Assembly: GCF_965208485.1 (NCBI RefSeq)
Contig: NZ_OZ242344.1
Location: 4,154,001-4,218,000 of the forward strand
DNA length: 64,000 bases
Reading direction: 5' to 3'
Source: Poriferisodalis sp965208485
GTDB lineage: Bacteria > Actinomycetota > Acidimicrobiia > Acidimicrobiales > Poriferisodalaceae
Position numbers and translations under genes: made by a program. Below are positions 7,886-15,919 of the stretch, piece after piece (the stretch's first letter is position 1; every line of letters begins with the position of its first letter). The notes beneath the pieces are model-generated. The model did not search any database and was not told where the DNA came from. It worked only from the letters and a program-made list of their open reading frames with translations.

Positions 7886-8874
7886 GCTCGCAGCGCAGTG
7901 GCGCCGGTGTGCTGGCGGGTCACGATTCGAGCGCTGGCGACGCAGCGGTCGGTGCCAGCCTCGCCGCCCGGATAGAGCCCGCCGTTACGGCATTCGCCCG
8001 TGAAGTCGGCGACAGCGACCCGGTCACGGTCGTGGGTGCGCGCACCCATTGGCAGGTGGTGGGCGAGGCTGACGCGATCGCTCGGGAGGTCCGAGCCCCG
8101 GCAGGCATCTGGGAGCACGAACCGTCGGAGATGACCGTCCGCTGCGGTGCCGGCACCCCGGTTGCCGAACTGAGTGCGCACCTGGCCTGCTCGGGCCAGA
8201 TGGTGCCGCTGGATCCTGCCGACGACGCGGCGACGGTCGGCGGTGTGCTGGCCTGCGGTTTCAGCGGGCACCGGCGGCTGCGCTACGGCCATGTGCGCGA
8301 TTTCGTCCTGCAGACCCGCCATGTGGATGCCTCCGGCAAGGTGGTCACCGCGGGCGGGCCGACGGTCAAGAACGTCTCCGGCTACGACCTGCCCCGCCTG
8401 CTGGTGGGGTCGCTCGGCACGCTGGGGTTCCTCGCCGAGGTGATCCTGCGGACCCTGCCGGTTCCGGCGGCATCGCAGTGGCTGGAGGGTGAGGCCGATC
8501 CGTTCGCTGCGTTCGATCTGCTGTATCGGCCCAGCAGCATCCTGTGGGACGGCACGCGCACCTGGATCCTGCTGGAAGGCGATCCGGCTGATGTCGCCGC
8601 CGAGGCGGCCGAGATTGCGCCGTTGGGTTTCAGCCCCGCGGAGGGCGGCCCGCCGGTACCCGCCACGGGGCGGGAATCGATGCGGCCCTCGGACCTGCGT
8701 GCGCTCGTCGGCGCCGGAGGCGAGTGGCTGGCAGAAGTCGGCGTGGGGTTGGTGCACCGAGCCGAGTCGACCGGTGCGCGACCGATCGCGCCCGCCAATG
8801 CAGCGTTGATGTCAGCGCTGAAAGAGAGGCTGGATCCCGCGAATCGCCTCAACCCCGGCCGGAGGGCTTGGTGA
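7882..8874 (+). CDS. glcE: Glycolate oxidase subunit GlcE
   Basis: 330 residues, a second and shorter FAD-domain protein of the GlcDEF complex. Features include 'VRCGAGTPVAELSAHL', 'LDPADDAATVGGVLACGFSG', 'RYGHVRDFVLQ' and 'GPTVKNVSGYDLPRLLVGSLGTLG' (split here at GPTVKNVSGY and DLPRLLVGSLGTLG), the family hallmark. The GTG at 7882 overlaps the glcD stop. Its own stop (8872-8874) overlaps the first of seven in-register GTG codons created by the 30-bp repeat array at the glcE/glcF junction. Confidence 0.92.
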   Translation: MSSQRSGAGVLAGHDSSAGDAAVGASLAARIEPAVTAFAREVGDSDPVTVVGARTHWQVVGEADAIAREVRAPAGIWEHEPSEMTVRCGAGTPVAELSAHLACSGQMVPLDPADDAATVGGVLACGFSGHRRLRYGHVRDFVLQTRHVDASGKVVTAGGPTVKNVSGYDLPRLLVGSLGTLGFLAEVILRTLPVPAASQWLEGEADPFAAFDLLYRPSSILWDGTRTWILLEGDPADVAAEAAEIAPLGFSPAEGGPPVPATGRESMRPSDLRALVGAGGEWLAEVGVGLVHRAESTGARPIAPANAALMSALKERLDPANRLNPGRRAW

Positions 8875-9050
8875 GTCCCTTGGGCGAACGATTGGGTGCA
8901 GTGAGTCCCTTGGGCGAACGATTGGGTGCAGTGAGTCCCTTGGGCGAACGATTGGGTGCAGTGAGTCCCTTGGGCGAACGATTGGGTGCAGTGAGTCCCT
9001 TGGGCGAACGATTGGGTGCAGTGAGTCCCTTGGGCGAACGATTGGGTGCA
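8871..9050 (+). repeat. 30-bp perfect tandem repeat x6 at the glcE stop/glcF start
   Basis: Six identical 30-base units follow each other (8871, 8901, 8931, 8961, 8991, 9021), then GTG at 9051 leads into conserved GlcF. Each unit begins GTGAGTCCC, so each recreates the GTGA stop/start overlap and each is in frame, encoding VSPLGERLGA. The array adds 60 residues to GlcF if translation begins at 8871. Perfect identity suggests recent expansion or continuing slippage. Confidence 0.97.
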
Positions 9051-10343
9051 GTGAGCAGGTTCCCGCTGGACATCGACATCGACAGCGACACGCTCGCCTC
9101 CTGTGTGGCGTGCGGGATGTGCCTGCCGCACTGCCCGACGTACCGCGTCTCCGGCGAGGAGTCGGCATCGCCGCGCGGCCGGATTGCGTTGATGCGCGAC
9201 GTGGTGGAGCGGGGCGAAGCTGACGCGGCCTTCGTCGAGTTCATGGACGCCTGCATCCAGTGCCGCGGCTGCGAGACGGCCTGCCCGGCGGGCGTGCAGT
9301 ACGGCCACATGATGGAAGCCACCCGCGAGGCATTGTCGGTCCAGTCGAACTATCAGCCGCGGCTGCGCCGAATCGCCTACCGGATGCTGGGCATGCCTCG
9401 CCTGCTGGCCTCCGGGTCGCGGCTGCTGGCACTTGCACAGCGGGCCGGCCTGATGCGCGCGGCGGGATGGCTCGCTCGGATCCCGGCCCTGCGGCGCCTG
9501 GCGGCCGGGGCCGCGGGTCTGCCGCGGGTGCCGTTGCGCCAAGCGCCGCTGGTGCCGAGCGGCAACGATGTCTGGCTGTTCACCGGCTGCGTCATGGACG
9601 CGTGGATGCGCGATACCCACCGGGCGGTGCAGTCGGTGATCGAGACGACCGGTGCCGGAGTTGCACTGCCGCCGGCGGGTGCCTCTTGCTGTGGCTCGTT
9701 GCACGTGCACGCGGGCTTGGGCGACGAGGCCCGTCGATTGGCGGCCCGGACCATGGCGGCGCTGCCGGGCGATGCCCCGATCCTGGTCGACTCGGCCGGC
9801 TGCGGGGCGGCCATGAAGGAATACGGTCACCTGCTCGGAACTGACGATGCCCGCCGGTTCGCTGCACGCGTCCAAGACGTGCATGAGTGGCTGGCGGAGC
9901 GGATCGACGAGTTGCCCGCCGTTGCGGGTGCTGCGACCGAGCACGGCGCGGACACTGCAGCCACCAACGGCGACGGTTCGTCACACCGGGAACGCATTGC
10001 GGTGCAGGACCCCTGCCACCTGCGTCACGTCCAGCAGGCGCACCTGTCGGTCCGCACGGTGCTCGGCCGGTACTTCGATGTCGTCGAGCTGGACGACGAC
10101 GGGCTGTGCTGCGGCGCCGGCGGCGCGTACTCCCAGCAGCATCCCGACATCGCCGGTGCCGTGCGCGAGCGCAAGGTCGCAGCAATCGAACGCAGCGGTG
10201 CGCGCGTGGTCGCCAGCGCCAACCCCGGATGCACACTGCACCTGCGAGCGGTGGGTCTCGACGTCCGCTATCCGCTGGAGATCGTGGCGGACTTCTTGGC
10301 AGGCGCCCGCATCCCGACCTCCCGAACCCGGACCGCTGAGTGA
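8871..10343 (+). CDS. glcF: Glycolate oxidase iron-sulfur subunit GlcF
   Basis: This subunit passes electrons from the GlcD/E flavins through two [4Fe-4S] clusters towards the quinone pool. The cluster motifs are 'CVACGMCLPHCP' and 'CIQCRGCETACP'; two CCG domains follow ('SCCGSLHVHAG', 'LCCGAGGAYSQQHP'). From 9051 (VSRFPLDID) the protein is 430 residues, close to the family norm. From 8871 it is 490 with six copies of VSPLGERLGA in front. The native start is probably 9051 or any of the seven GTGs. The interval up to the next small gene is one base. Confidence 0.93.
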   Translation: MSPLGERLGAVSPLGERLGAVSPLGERLGAVSPLGERLGAVSPLGERLGAVSPLGERLGAVSRFPLDIDIDSDTLASCVACGMCLPHCPTYRVSGEESASPRGRIALMRDVVERGEADAAFVEFMDACIQCRGCETACPAGVQYGHMMEATREALSVQSNYQPRLRRIAYRMLGMPRLLASGSRLLALAQRAGLMRAAGWLARIPALRRLAAGAAGLPRVPLRQAPLVPSGNDVWLFTGCVMDAWMRDTHRAVQSVIETTGAGVALPPAGASCCGSLHVHAGLGDEARRLAARTMAALPGDAPILVDSAGCGAAMKEYGHLLGTDDARRFAARVQDVHEWLAERIDELPAVAGAATEHGADTAATNGDGSSHRERIAVQDPCHLRHVQQAHLSVRTVLGRYFDVVELDDDGLCCGAGGAYSQQHPDIAGAVRERKVAAIERSGARVVASANPGCTLHLRAVGLDVRYPLEIVADFLAGARIPTSRTRTAE

Positions 10344-10344
10344 C

Positions 10345-10563
10345 ATGAACGACGACATCTCCGGTCTGGCCGACCGCTTGGACGAGACCGCTGAACGGCT
10401 GGCTGAGCTGAGCATCGAGCTGTTGCAGGGCGCCCTCGCTGACGCTGACCTCAGCGACGAGCGTGCCCATCTCGAGCGCAAGGTCACCCGGGCTCGCCGG
10501 GCGACGCTCAAGGCAGCGTCGATTCTGCGCGAGTCCATCGGCGATCAGAACGACGATTGGTGA
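10345..10563 (+). CDS. Small acidic coiled-coil protein, last gene of the glc operon
   Basis: 72 residues starting one base after the glcF stop. The sequence is helical with heptad-like Leu/Ala spacing ('LADRLDETAERLAELSIELL', 'RKVTRARRATLKAASIL'), acidic at both ends and basic in the middle. No family is recognised. Position suggests co-translation with glcF and perhaps a structural or assembly role; that is inference only. Confidence 0.6.
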   Translation: MNDDISGLADRLDETAERLAELSIELLQGALADADLSDERAHLERKVTRARRATLKAASILRESIGDQNDDW

Positions 10564-10621
10564 CGCTGGTCGTGTGACAGCCGGTGACTCCCGAGACAAC
10601 ACTGGCAGAAGGGGAGACAGC

Positions 10622-10850
10622 ATGAGACTGCGGTGGTCCCACGCCGTGGTGCGGGTACGCGACCGGCGGCGGTGATCGCGGACGTGGCCAGCGCGTCGAG
10701 TCGGCCCGGGCGCTGATCCTGCGGAGCCGGTCACGTTGCCGGCGGCGCCCATACGTGCGCGTTGCGCGGCGACGGCCAAGCCCAGTGCTGGGGCTACAAC
10801 GACGACGGGCAGGCGGATCCGCCCGCAGGCAGCGATGCTCGTGGCGGCTG
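10622..10850 (+). pseudogene. Remnant of an RCC1-repeat protein gene
   Basis: A start-like ATG at 10622 with a good ribosome site (aggggaga) opens only 17 codons. Downstream, 10741-10836 encodes one clear RCC1 repeat in another frame: 'GGAHTCALRGDGQAQCWGYN' followed by DDGQADPP. The rest of the 340-base gap between the glc operon and the reverse-strand gene shows nothing else. I read this as the leftover of a beta-propeller protein gene. Confidence 0.6.
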
Positions 10851-10904
10851 AGCAGTCGACGGCGTCCATCTCAGAGGCGGCGCATTTCCGAACGACGGAG
10901 TTGC

Positions 10905-11516
10905 TCAGTAGCCGCTGGAGATGCGGTACATCTCGCCGATGAGGTTGTCGTACTGGCCGACAGCGAGCGTGATCGCATAGGCGGCGCCGATGACGGCGCC
11001 GGCGACGGCCAAAGGCGTCCGATCCAGTGCTCTGCCGATGACGGGCAGTGCGTAGGCGGCAACCGCGAGCAGGACCACCGGCAGCAGGGCGCCGAGCAGG
11101 TACACGAACAGCATGCCCAGTGTTCGGGGACCGTCGGTGGCGGCGTCGTTGAGGATGTCGCCGAGGTGCTCGCCGACGCAAGGACGCCACATCCAGCCGG
11201 CCAAGGCGCCCCCGACCAGGCCGGCGCCGGTTGCAAATGGCGAGGCGTGGCCAGGCGCCTTCCACGCGGCTGCATAGGTACTGGCGGCGACCAGTCCTGC
11301 GACGACCACAACCACGCCGCGTGGCGCCATCCGCCAGTGGCCTGCAGCCTGGGCCCAGGCCAGGAATGCTGCGCCCACCACGTAGTACGCAGCCACGGTT
11401 GCGCGGCAGCGCCGGGCCACCAGCATCAGCGCCAAGCCCGGAACGAGGACCGTCAGCGTGCACGCCCACGTCACGACCCGCAGGCCTTCGATGAAGGTGT
11501 CGATGAGCGTGCCCAT
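10905..11516 (-). CDS. CcdA/DsbD-like multi-pass membrane protein (divergent)
   Basis: 203 residues with about six hydrophobic segments. The second half ('GWMWRPCVGEHLGDIL' then 'LGMLFVYLLGALLPVVLL') resembles the second half of CcdA, whose membrane Cys carries electrons outward to thioredoxin-like partners. The first membrane helix also has one Cys ('TWACTLTVLVPGL'), matching the two-Cys plan of CcdA. The canonical PC motif is altered to RPC. It starts 17 bases after the TlpA-like gene on the same strand, which supports a redox pair. Assignment is moderate. Confidence 0.55.
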   Translation of the reverse strand: MGTLIDTFIEGLRVVTWACTLTVLVPGLALMLVARRCRATVAAYYVVGAAFLAWAQAAGHWRMAPRGVVVVVAGLVAASTYAAAWKAPGHASPFATGAGLVGGALAGWMWRPCVGEHLGDILNDAATDGPRTLGMLFVYLLGALLPVVLLAVAAYALPVIGRALDRTPLAVAGAVIGAAYAITLAVGQYDNLIGEMYRISSGY

Positions 11517-11533
11517 GATGGCCAGCTCGCCGA

Positions 11534-12205
11534 TCAGGTCTCGGTGAGGAGCCGCTCGACGATCTCGTAGAGCTCCCGGTACTTGCTGGGGCTGTCGCCG
11601 CGGCGCTCGAAGCGGATCTGGTTGTCGCTGTCGATCACGTAGACGCGCGGCCAATAGCCCGTGGGACCCTCCTGCCAATCGTGGAAGTTGCGTTTGGTGG
11701 TGTCGAGGGCAATGGGCCAGACCACCCCGAGATCGGCGGCTGCCTCGATGATGTTGTCGACATCGGCTTCGTAGGCGAACTCTGGCGAGTGGACTCCCAC
11801 GATCTCCACGCCTTCGTCCCGGAAGTCGTCGTAGAGCTGGCCGAGCGCATCCAGCGTGTTCTTGCAGTTCCGGCAGCCGAAGGTCCAGAACTGCACCACG
11901 GTGATCTTGTTGGACGCTCGGATCTCTTCCAGCGACGTCGCGTCGGTGTTGAGCCAGCCGTCAAGCTTGCTGAGCGTGAGGGCTGTGCCCAGCACCGGAA
12001 TCGGTTCGGGGGGCCCGGTCGTGGTGGTCGTGAGAGCGGCAGGAGCGTCGCTCGCAGACGTCGTGGTGGGCGCCTCGACCGCGGCGCTGGCAGTCTCGGT
12101 GAAGACCGGCTCAGGATCCGGGTCGTTGACGGCGGCCCAGACGATGAGCGCAGCGCCGACCACCAGGACTCCGAGCGCGAGGTACCGTGCGAACGAGGAC
12201 TTCAT
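11534..12205 (-). CDS. Membrane-anchored TlpA/DipZ-type thioredoxin-like protein
   Basis: 223 residues: N-terminal membrane anchor (about 4-25), a Thr/Ala/Pro-rich periplasmic linker (35-70), then a thioredoxin fold with active site 'FWTFGCRNCKNTL' (C111-x2-C114). Other signatures are 'VEIVGVHSPEFAYE' and the cis-Pro region 'GYWPRVYVIDSDNQIRFE'. The TlpA/ResA/DipZ family acts outside the membrane in disulfide reduction or cytochrome c maturation. The downstream CcdA-like gene is a plausible electron donor. The start at 12205 (MKSSFARYL) puts the charged residues directly before the anchor. Confidence 0.82.
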   Translation of the reverse strand: MKSSFARYLALGVLVVGAALIVWAAVNDPDPEPVFTETASAAVEAPTTTSASDAPAALTTTTTGPPEPIPVLGTALTLSKLDGWLNTDATSLEEIRASNKITVVQFWTFGCRNCKNTLDALGQLYDDFRDEGVEIVGVHSPEFAYEADVDNIIEAAADLGVVWPIALDTTKRNFHDWQEGPTGYWPRVYVIDSDNQIRFERRGDSPSKYRELYEIVERLLTET

Positions 12206-12299
12206 CCCACATCGCAGCGTACGCCTCGCCTCGCAGTGCACCTGTGCGCCGAAGGAAATGCCGAGCGGAGGCGAGCGCCGACTTTTCTAGAGTGAAGTC

Positions 12300-12536
12300 A
12301 TGGCAGAGACACAGATCGTCGTCGAAGCGTGGGCTGTACTCATCGCTGCCGGGGCGATCGTCGCCAGCATGCTCGGCACCAGTCTCGGCATCATGTTTCA
12401 CCTCGCTGGCCGCATCGACCACCAGTCCGGTCGCATCGACGGCGTGGCTGCCGAAGTTGCCATGGTGCGAGAGCGCCTGGCATGTCTGGAGGGCAGTTCC
12501 GGCACGCTTGGTCCGGATCCCTTACCGCTCGCCTGA
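12300..12536 (+). CDS. Small single-pass membrane protein with coiled-coil tail
   Basis: 78 residues. One membrane helix (about 10-36, 'VLIAAGAIVASMLGTSLGIM') is followed by a polar helix with repeated 'GRID' and 'ERLACLEG', probably a short coiled coil. It lies between two reverse-strand operons. No family recognised; coding status rests on composition and the helix plan. Confidence 0.45.
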   Translation: MAETQIVVEAWAVLIAAGAIVASMLGTSLGIMFHLAGRIDHQSGRIDGVAAEVAMVRERLACLEGSSGTLGPDPLPLA

Positions 12537-12543
12537 ACACGCG

Positions 12544-15120
12544 CTAGACGCGACTGCCGAGCGACTCGAGCGGGATGAGCTTGCGGTCGGTGGCGTTGTC
12601 GGTGGGGCGCAGCACCCGGCTGCGCACCTCCGGAGCGCCGTCTGCATTCTGGTAGCCGGTCAGGCGCTGTCGGATGCGCCGACCCAAGGGCTCGGCGATG
12701 TTGCGGAAGTCCTGCTCAGCGAGTCCTTGGCCGTGCTGCGCGCCGGCGGCGCGCGAGATGTTCTCGTCCATGAGGGTGCCGCCGAGGTCGTTGGCGCCGG
12801 CCCGCAGGATCTGCTGCGCACCTGGGGGGCCGATCTTCACCCACGACACCTGCACGTTGTCGATGAGTCCGCGGTAGGCGATGCGCGGCACGGCGTGCAT
12901 CAGCAAGGTCTCCCGGAAGGTCGGGCCGCGACGGGCGCCCTTGCGGAGGTAGATCGGGCTGGCCATGTGCACGAACGGCAGCGGGATCCACTCGGTGAAG
13001 CCGCCCGTGCGCTTTTGCATCTCGCGGGTCGCGACGATGTGGTTCGCCCAGTTCTCCGGATGCTCGATCGACCCGAACATGATCGTGATGTTCGAGTGCA
13101 GGCCTACGGCGTGGGCCGCCTCGTGGCATTCGAGCCATTCCGCGGTGTTGATCTTGTCCGGGCACAGCACGGCCCGCACCGAGTCGTCGAGGATTTCCGC
13201 TGCGGTGCCGGGCAGCGACTTCAGGCCCGCCTCCTTCAGCCGCATCAGGTAGCCCACCAGCGATTCGCCGAGCCGCTTGGCGCCCTCGATCACCTCCAGG
13301 GCCGTGAAGCCGTGCAGGTGCATGTCGGGCACGACGTCGTGAATGGCTCGGCAGACGTCGATGTAGTAGTCGCCGTCGAAGCTGGGATGGATGCCGCCCT
13401 GCAGCGTCACCTCCGTGGCGCCCAGCTCGGCCGCCTCGATCACGCGTTCCTGGATGTCGGCCAGCGTGAGCATGTAGGGCGTGCCGCGCAGGTTCAGCGA
13501 CAGGGGACCCTTGGAGAAGCCGCAGAACTTGCACTTGAACGTGCAGACGTTCGTGTAGTTGATGTTGCGGTTGTGCACCCAGGTCACGGTGTCGCCCACG
13601 GCCTCGCGCCGCAGTTCGTCGGCCACTTCGCCGATGGCGACTACCTCGGGTCCGCGCGCCCCGAACAGCGCGACGATCTCGTCGTGGCCGACCTGCTGGC
13701 CTGCCATGACACCGTCGAGCACTTCGCGCACCGCGCCCCGGGCATGCGACGGCCCGTTCATGATGTCGGTGGGCAGATGACCGGCGCCGCCGGAGTACCA
13801 CTGGGTGGAGTTCTCGTCCGCGACCAGCACGTCAGCCCCCGAGCCGGCATCGATGTTCTCCATCGTGCGCTCGGGCATCTGGCTGCCCGGGTCATCACGG
13901 CCCAGCCCCTCGGCGTCGGCTCGGTCTCCCACGGCGAAGCGGTTGCCGTCGGCGAGCCACGGGTGCTGTTCGACGGCGAAGGTGGGATACGCACCGCCGG
14001 GGTACACGAATTCGGGATAGATGGTGAGCCGGGGTGCCAGCGTGAAGCCGCGGCCTTCGGTGACCTCGCGCAGCCGGTCCAGTGCCGGCCACGGGCGCTC
14101 AGGGTTCACGTGGTCGGCGGTGATGGGGGAGACGCCGCCCCAGTCGTCGATGCCGCAGTCCAGCAGGCCGCCGAAATCCTCAGTGAGGTTCGGCGGCGCC
14201 TGCAGGTGAATGTCGGCCGGCAGGATCAGGCGTGCCAGCGCGATGGCCTGCGCGTACTCGTCGGGCGGGCAGGCCGGCATGTTGTGCATCGAGGTGCCGG
14301 CCTTGGGCAGGAAGTTCTGGACGATGACTTCCTGGACATGACCCCAGCGGGCGTGGCTCACGGCGATGGCCTCGAGCGCCGCCAGCCGGTCGGCCAGCGA
14401 CTCGCCGATGCCGACGAGAATGCCGGTGGTGTAGGGGATGGCCAGTTCGCCGGCGGCTTCGAGGGTTGCCAGTCGCCGGTCGGGCTCCTTGTCGGGCGAG
14501 CCCCGGTGGCAGTCGAGGTGCGGGTTCAGCGACTCGATCATCATCCCCTGGCTCGGCGCGACCTCGCGCAGCGACGCCAGCTCGCTTGCCTTCATGGCGC
14601 CCGGATTGGCGTGAGGGAGCAAACCGGTCTCGTCGCGCACGAGCCGGCACATCTCGACCAGGTAGTGGACGGTGGAGTCCCAGCCGTGGGTTGCCAGCCA
14701 GTCAGCCGCCGCGGGGTAGCGCAGCTCGGGCCGCTCGCCCAGCGTGAACAGCGCCTCGTGGCAGCCGGCACGGGCACCGCTCGTCGCGATCTCCAGCACC
14801 TGTTCGGGCGTGAGGTATGGCGAGTCGAGTCGGGCCGGCGGCTGGGCAAACGTGCAGTAGCCGCACTTGTCGCGGCACAGCATCGTCAGCGGGATGAACA
14901 CCTTGGGGCTGTAGGTGATGCGTGTGCCGCCCGAACGGTCGCGCACCTCCGCCGCGCGCTCGGCCAGCTCGGCCAGCGGCAGCGCCGCGAGCGCCACCGA
15001 CTCCGGCGTCGGCTGCGGTGCCACGGCGACGCCATTGGAGGGTGCGCCGTTGGCAGCCGGGTCATTGGCAGGGTCGACCGGTGCGTCTTTGACGCTGTGC
15101 GACGGTTCGATGATGGTCAC
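12544..15120 (-). CDS. fbiC: FO synthase, fused CofG-CofH (FbiC)
   Basis: 858 residues, the bifunctional radical-SAM enzyme making 7,8-didemethyl-8-hydroxy-5-deazariboflavin (FO), the chromophore of coenzyme F420. Two radical-SAM cores are visible: 'CRDKCGYCTFA' (C82, C86, C89; CofG half) and 'CTFKCKFCGFS' (about 525-535; CofH half), separated by a linker near residue 400-450. This full-length fusion is the actinobacterial form. The GTG start overlaps the HxlR-type regulator stop by four bases, so the two genes form a coupled operon. A long open frame on the opposite strand here is only a GC shadow. Confidence 0.96.
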   Translation of the reverse strand: MTIIEPSHSVKDAPVDPANDPAANGAPSNGVAVAPQPTPESVALAALPLAELAERAAEVRDRSGGTRITYSPKVFIPLTMLCRDKCGYCTFAQPPARLDSPYLTPEQVLEIATSGARAGCHEALFTLGERPELRYPAAADWLATHGWDSTVHYLVEMCRLVRDETGLLPHANPGAMKASELASLREVAPSQGMMIESLNPHLDCHRGSPDKEPDRRLATLEAAGELAIPYTTGILVGIGESLADRLAALEAIAVSHARWGHVQEVIVQNFLPKAGTSMHNMPACPPDEYAQAIALARLILPADIHLQAPPNLTEDFGGLLDCGIDDWGGVSPITADHVNPERPWPALDRLREVTEGRGFTLAPRLTIYPEFVYPGGAYPTFAVEQHPWLADGNRFAVGDRADAEGLGRDDPGSQMPERTMENIDAGSGADVLVADENSTQWYSGGAGHLPTDIMNGPSHARGAVREVLDGVMAGQQVGHDEIVALFGARGPEVVAIGEVADELRREAVGDTVTWVHNRNINYTNVCTFKCKFCGFSKGPLSLNLRGTPYMLTLADIQERVIEAAELGATEVTLQGGIHPSFDGDYYIDVCRAIHDVVPDMHLHGFTALEVIEGAKRLGESLVGYLMRLKEAGLKSLPGTAAEILDDSVRAVLCPDKINTAEWLECHEAAHAVGLHSNITIMFGSIEHPENWANHIVATREMQKRTGGFTEWIPLPFVHMASPIYLRKGARRGPTFRETLLMHAVPRIAYRGLIDNVQVSWVKIGPPGAQQILRAGANDLGGTLMDENISRAAGAQHGQGLAEQDFRNIAEPLGRRIRQRLTGYQNADGAPEVRSRVLRPTDNATDRKLIPLESLGSRV

Positions 15121-15692
15121 AGGGCCCCTCCGTTCGTGGGGTGCTGTTGAAAGACTCGGGAAGTCCCGGCAGCGGCCAGTTCGACGCTGGGCGGACTGCT
15201 GGGCGGCGTGTCCCTGCGGCTGATGAGACTGCGGCCGCCAAGGCTGCGGATGCGTGTCGGGCTGACGGGTTCGTCGCAGTCAGGGCAACGTGTGGCGATC
15301 TCCAGCGGCGTGCCGCAGTCGGCATGCACCAGGACGGTCGGCGCATCGCCGTCGTGGCACCAGCGGTCGCCCCAGGCCATCAGCGCAAGCAGGCTGTTGG
15401 ACAGGTCGAGGCCCTTGGGGGTCAAGACGTAGTCGTAGCGGACCGGTCGGTGCTGGTAGGGCACCTTGGCCACCACGCCGGTGTCGGTCAGGCGGCTGAG
15501 CCGATCGGCCAGCATGTTGCGAGCGATGCCCAAGTCGTGCTGCATCGCGCTGAACCGGCGCACACCGCGGAACAGATCGCGAAGGATGAGCAGCGTCCAG
15601 CGGTCGCCCACGATGTCGAGGGTTGCCTGTATGGAGCAGGCAGGCGGGCGCTCGCCCGACCGTTCCCCTAACTGCTCACGCAAGACAGCCAC
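15117..15692 (-). CDS. HxlR-family winged-helix regulator with C-terminal zinc-ribbon-like tail
   Basis: 191 residues. The HxlR DNA-binding domain is clear: 'CSIQATLDIVGDRWTLLIL' (its Cys precedes the helix), 'GVRRFSAMQHDLGIARNML', 'RLSRLTDTGVV', 'YVLTPKGLDL'. C-terminal 'CGTPLEIATRCPDC' looks like a small zinc ribbon. It is the first gene before fbiC with a GTGA overlap, so it is likely to control F420 production and itself. The effector is unknown; HxlR proteins often sense electrophiles through the N-terminal Cys. Confidence 0.88.
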   Translation of the reverse strand: MAVLREQLGERSGERPPACSIQATLDIVGDRWTLLILRDLFRGVRRFSAMQHDLGIARNMLADRLSRLTDTGVVAKVPYQHRPVRYDYVLTPKGLDLSNSLLALMAWGDRWCHDGDAPTVLVHADCGTPLEIATRCPDCDEPVSPTRIRSLGGRSLISRRDTPPSSPPSVELAAAGTSRVFQQHPTNGGAL

Positions 15693-15750
15693 GGCCGCGC
15701 AGACTAGGGGAGTCAGTTTCGGTTTGCAACTGACTCGGAAACGAGGCTCT

Positions 15751-15919
15751 GACGAGTCGTCAGGCGAGCGAATCGGCCCGACGAGTCGTCAGGCGAGCGA
15801 ATCGGCCCGGCGAGTTGTCAGGCGAGCGAATCGGCCCGGCGAGTTGTCAGGCGAGCGAATCGGCCCGGCGAGTCGTCAGGCGAGCGAATCGGCCCGACGA
15901 GTCGTCAGGCGAGCGAATC
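15751..15919 (+). repeat. 29-bp tandem repeat x6 across the transaldolase stop codon
   Basis: The block 'caggcgagcgaatcggccc' recurs with period 29 at 15761, 15790, 15819, 15848, 15877 and 15906. Units differ at two sites (gacgagtcg versus ggcgagttg). The copy nearest the gene supplies the last codons and stop of transaldolase on the reverse strand; the other five lie between this gene and the HxlR gene start. Confidence 0.95.

Noticed and set aside
8871..9050. CRISPR-like array at the 30-bp repeat
   Set aside because: Units are directly contiguous with no spacers, and no cas genes are present.
8812..9322. Reverse-strand frames through the 30-bp repeat (repeated SLHPIVRPRD)
   Set aside because: A perfect repeat with unit length divisible by three is open in several frames; only the forward GlcF frame joins conserved protein.
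12187..15150. 987-codon open frame opposite fbiC on the + strand
   Set aside because: Encodes a His/Arg/Gly-rich string with no family features; it mirrors a highly conserved radical-SAM gene and is a typical high-GC antisense shadow.
15751..15919. CRISPR-like array at the 29-bp repeat
   Set aside because: Repeat period equals unit length, so there are no spacers.
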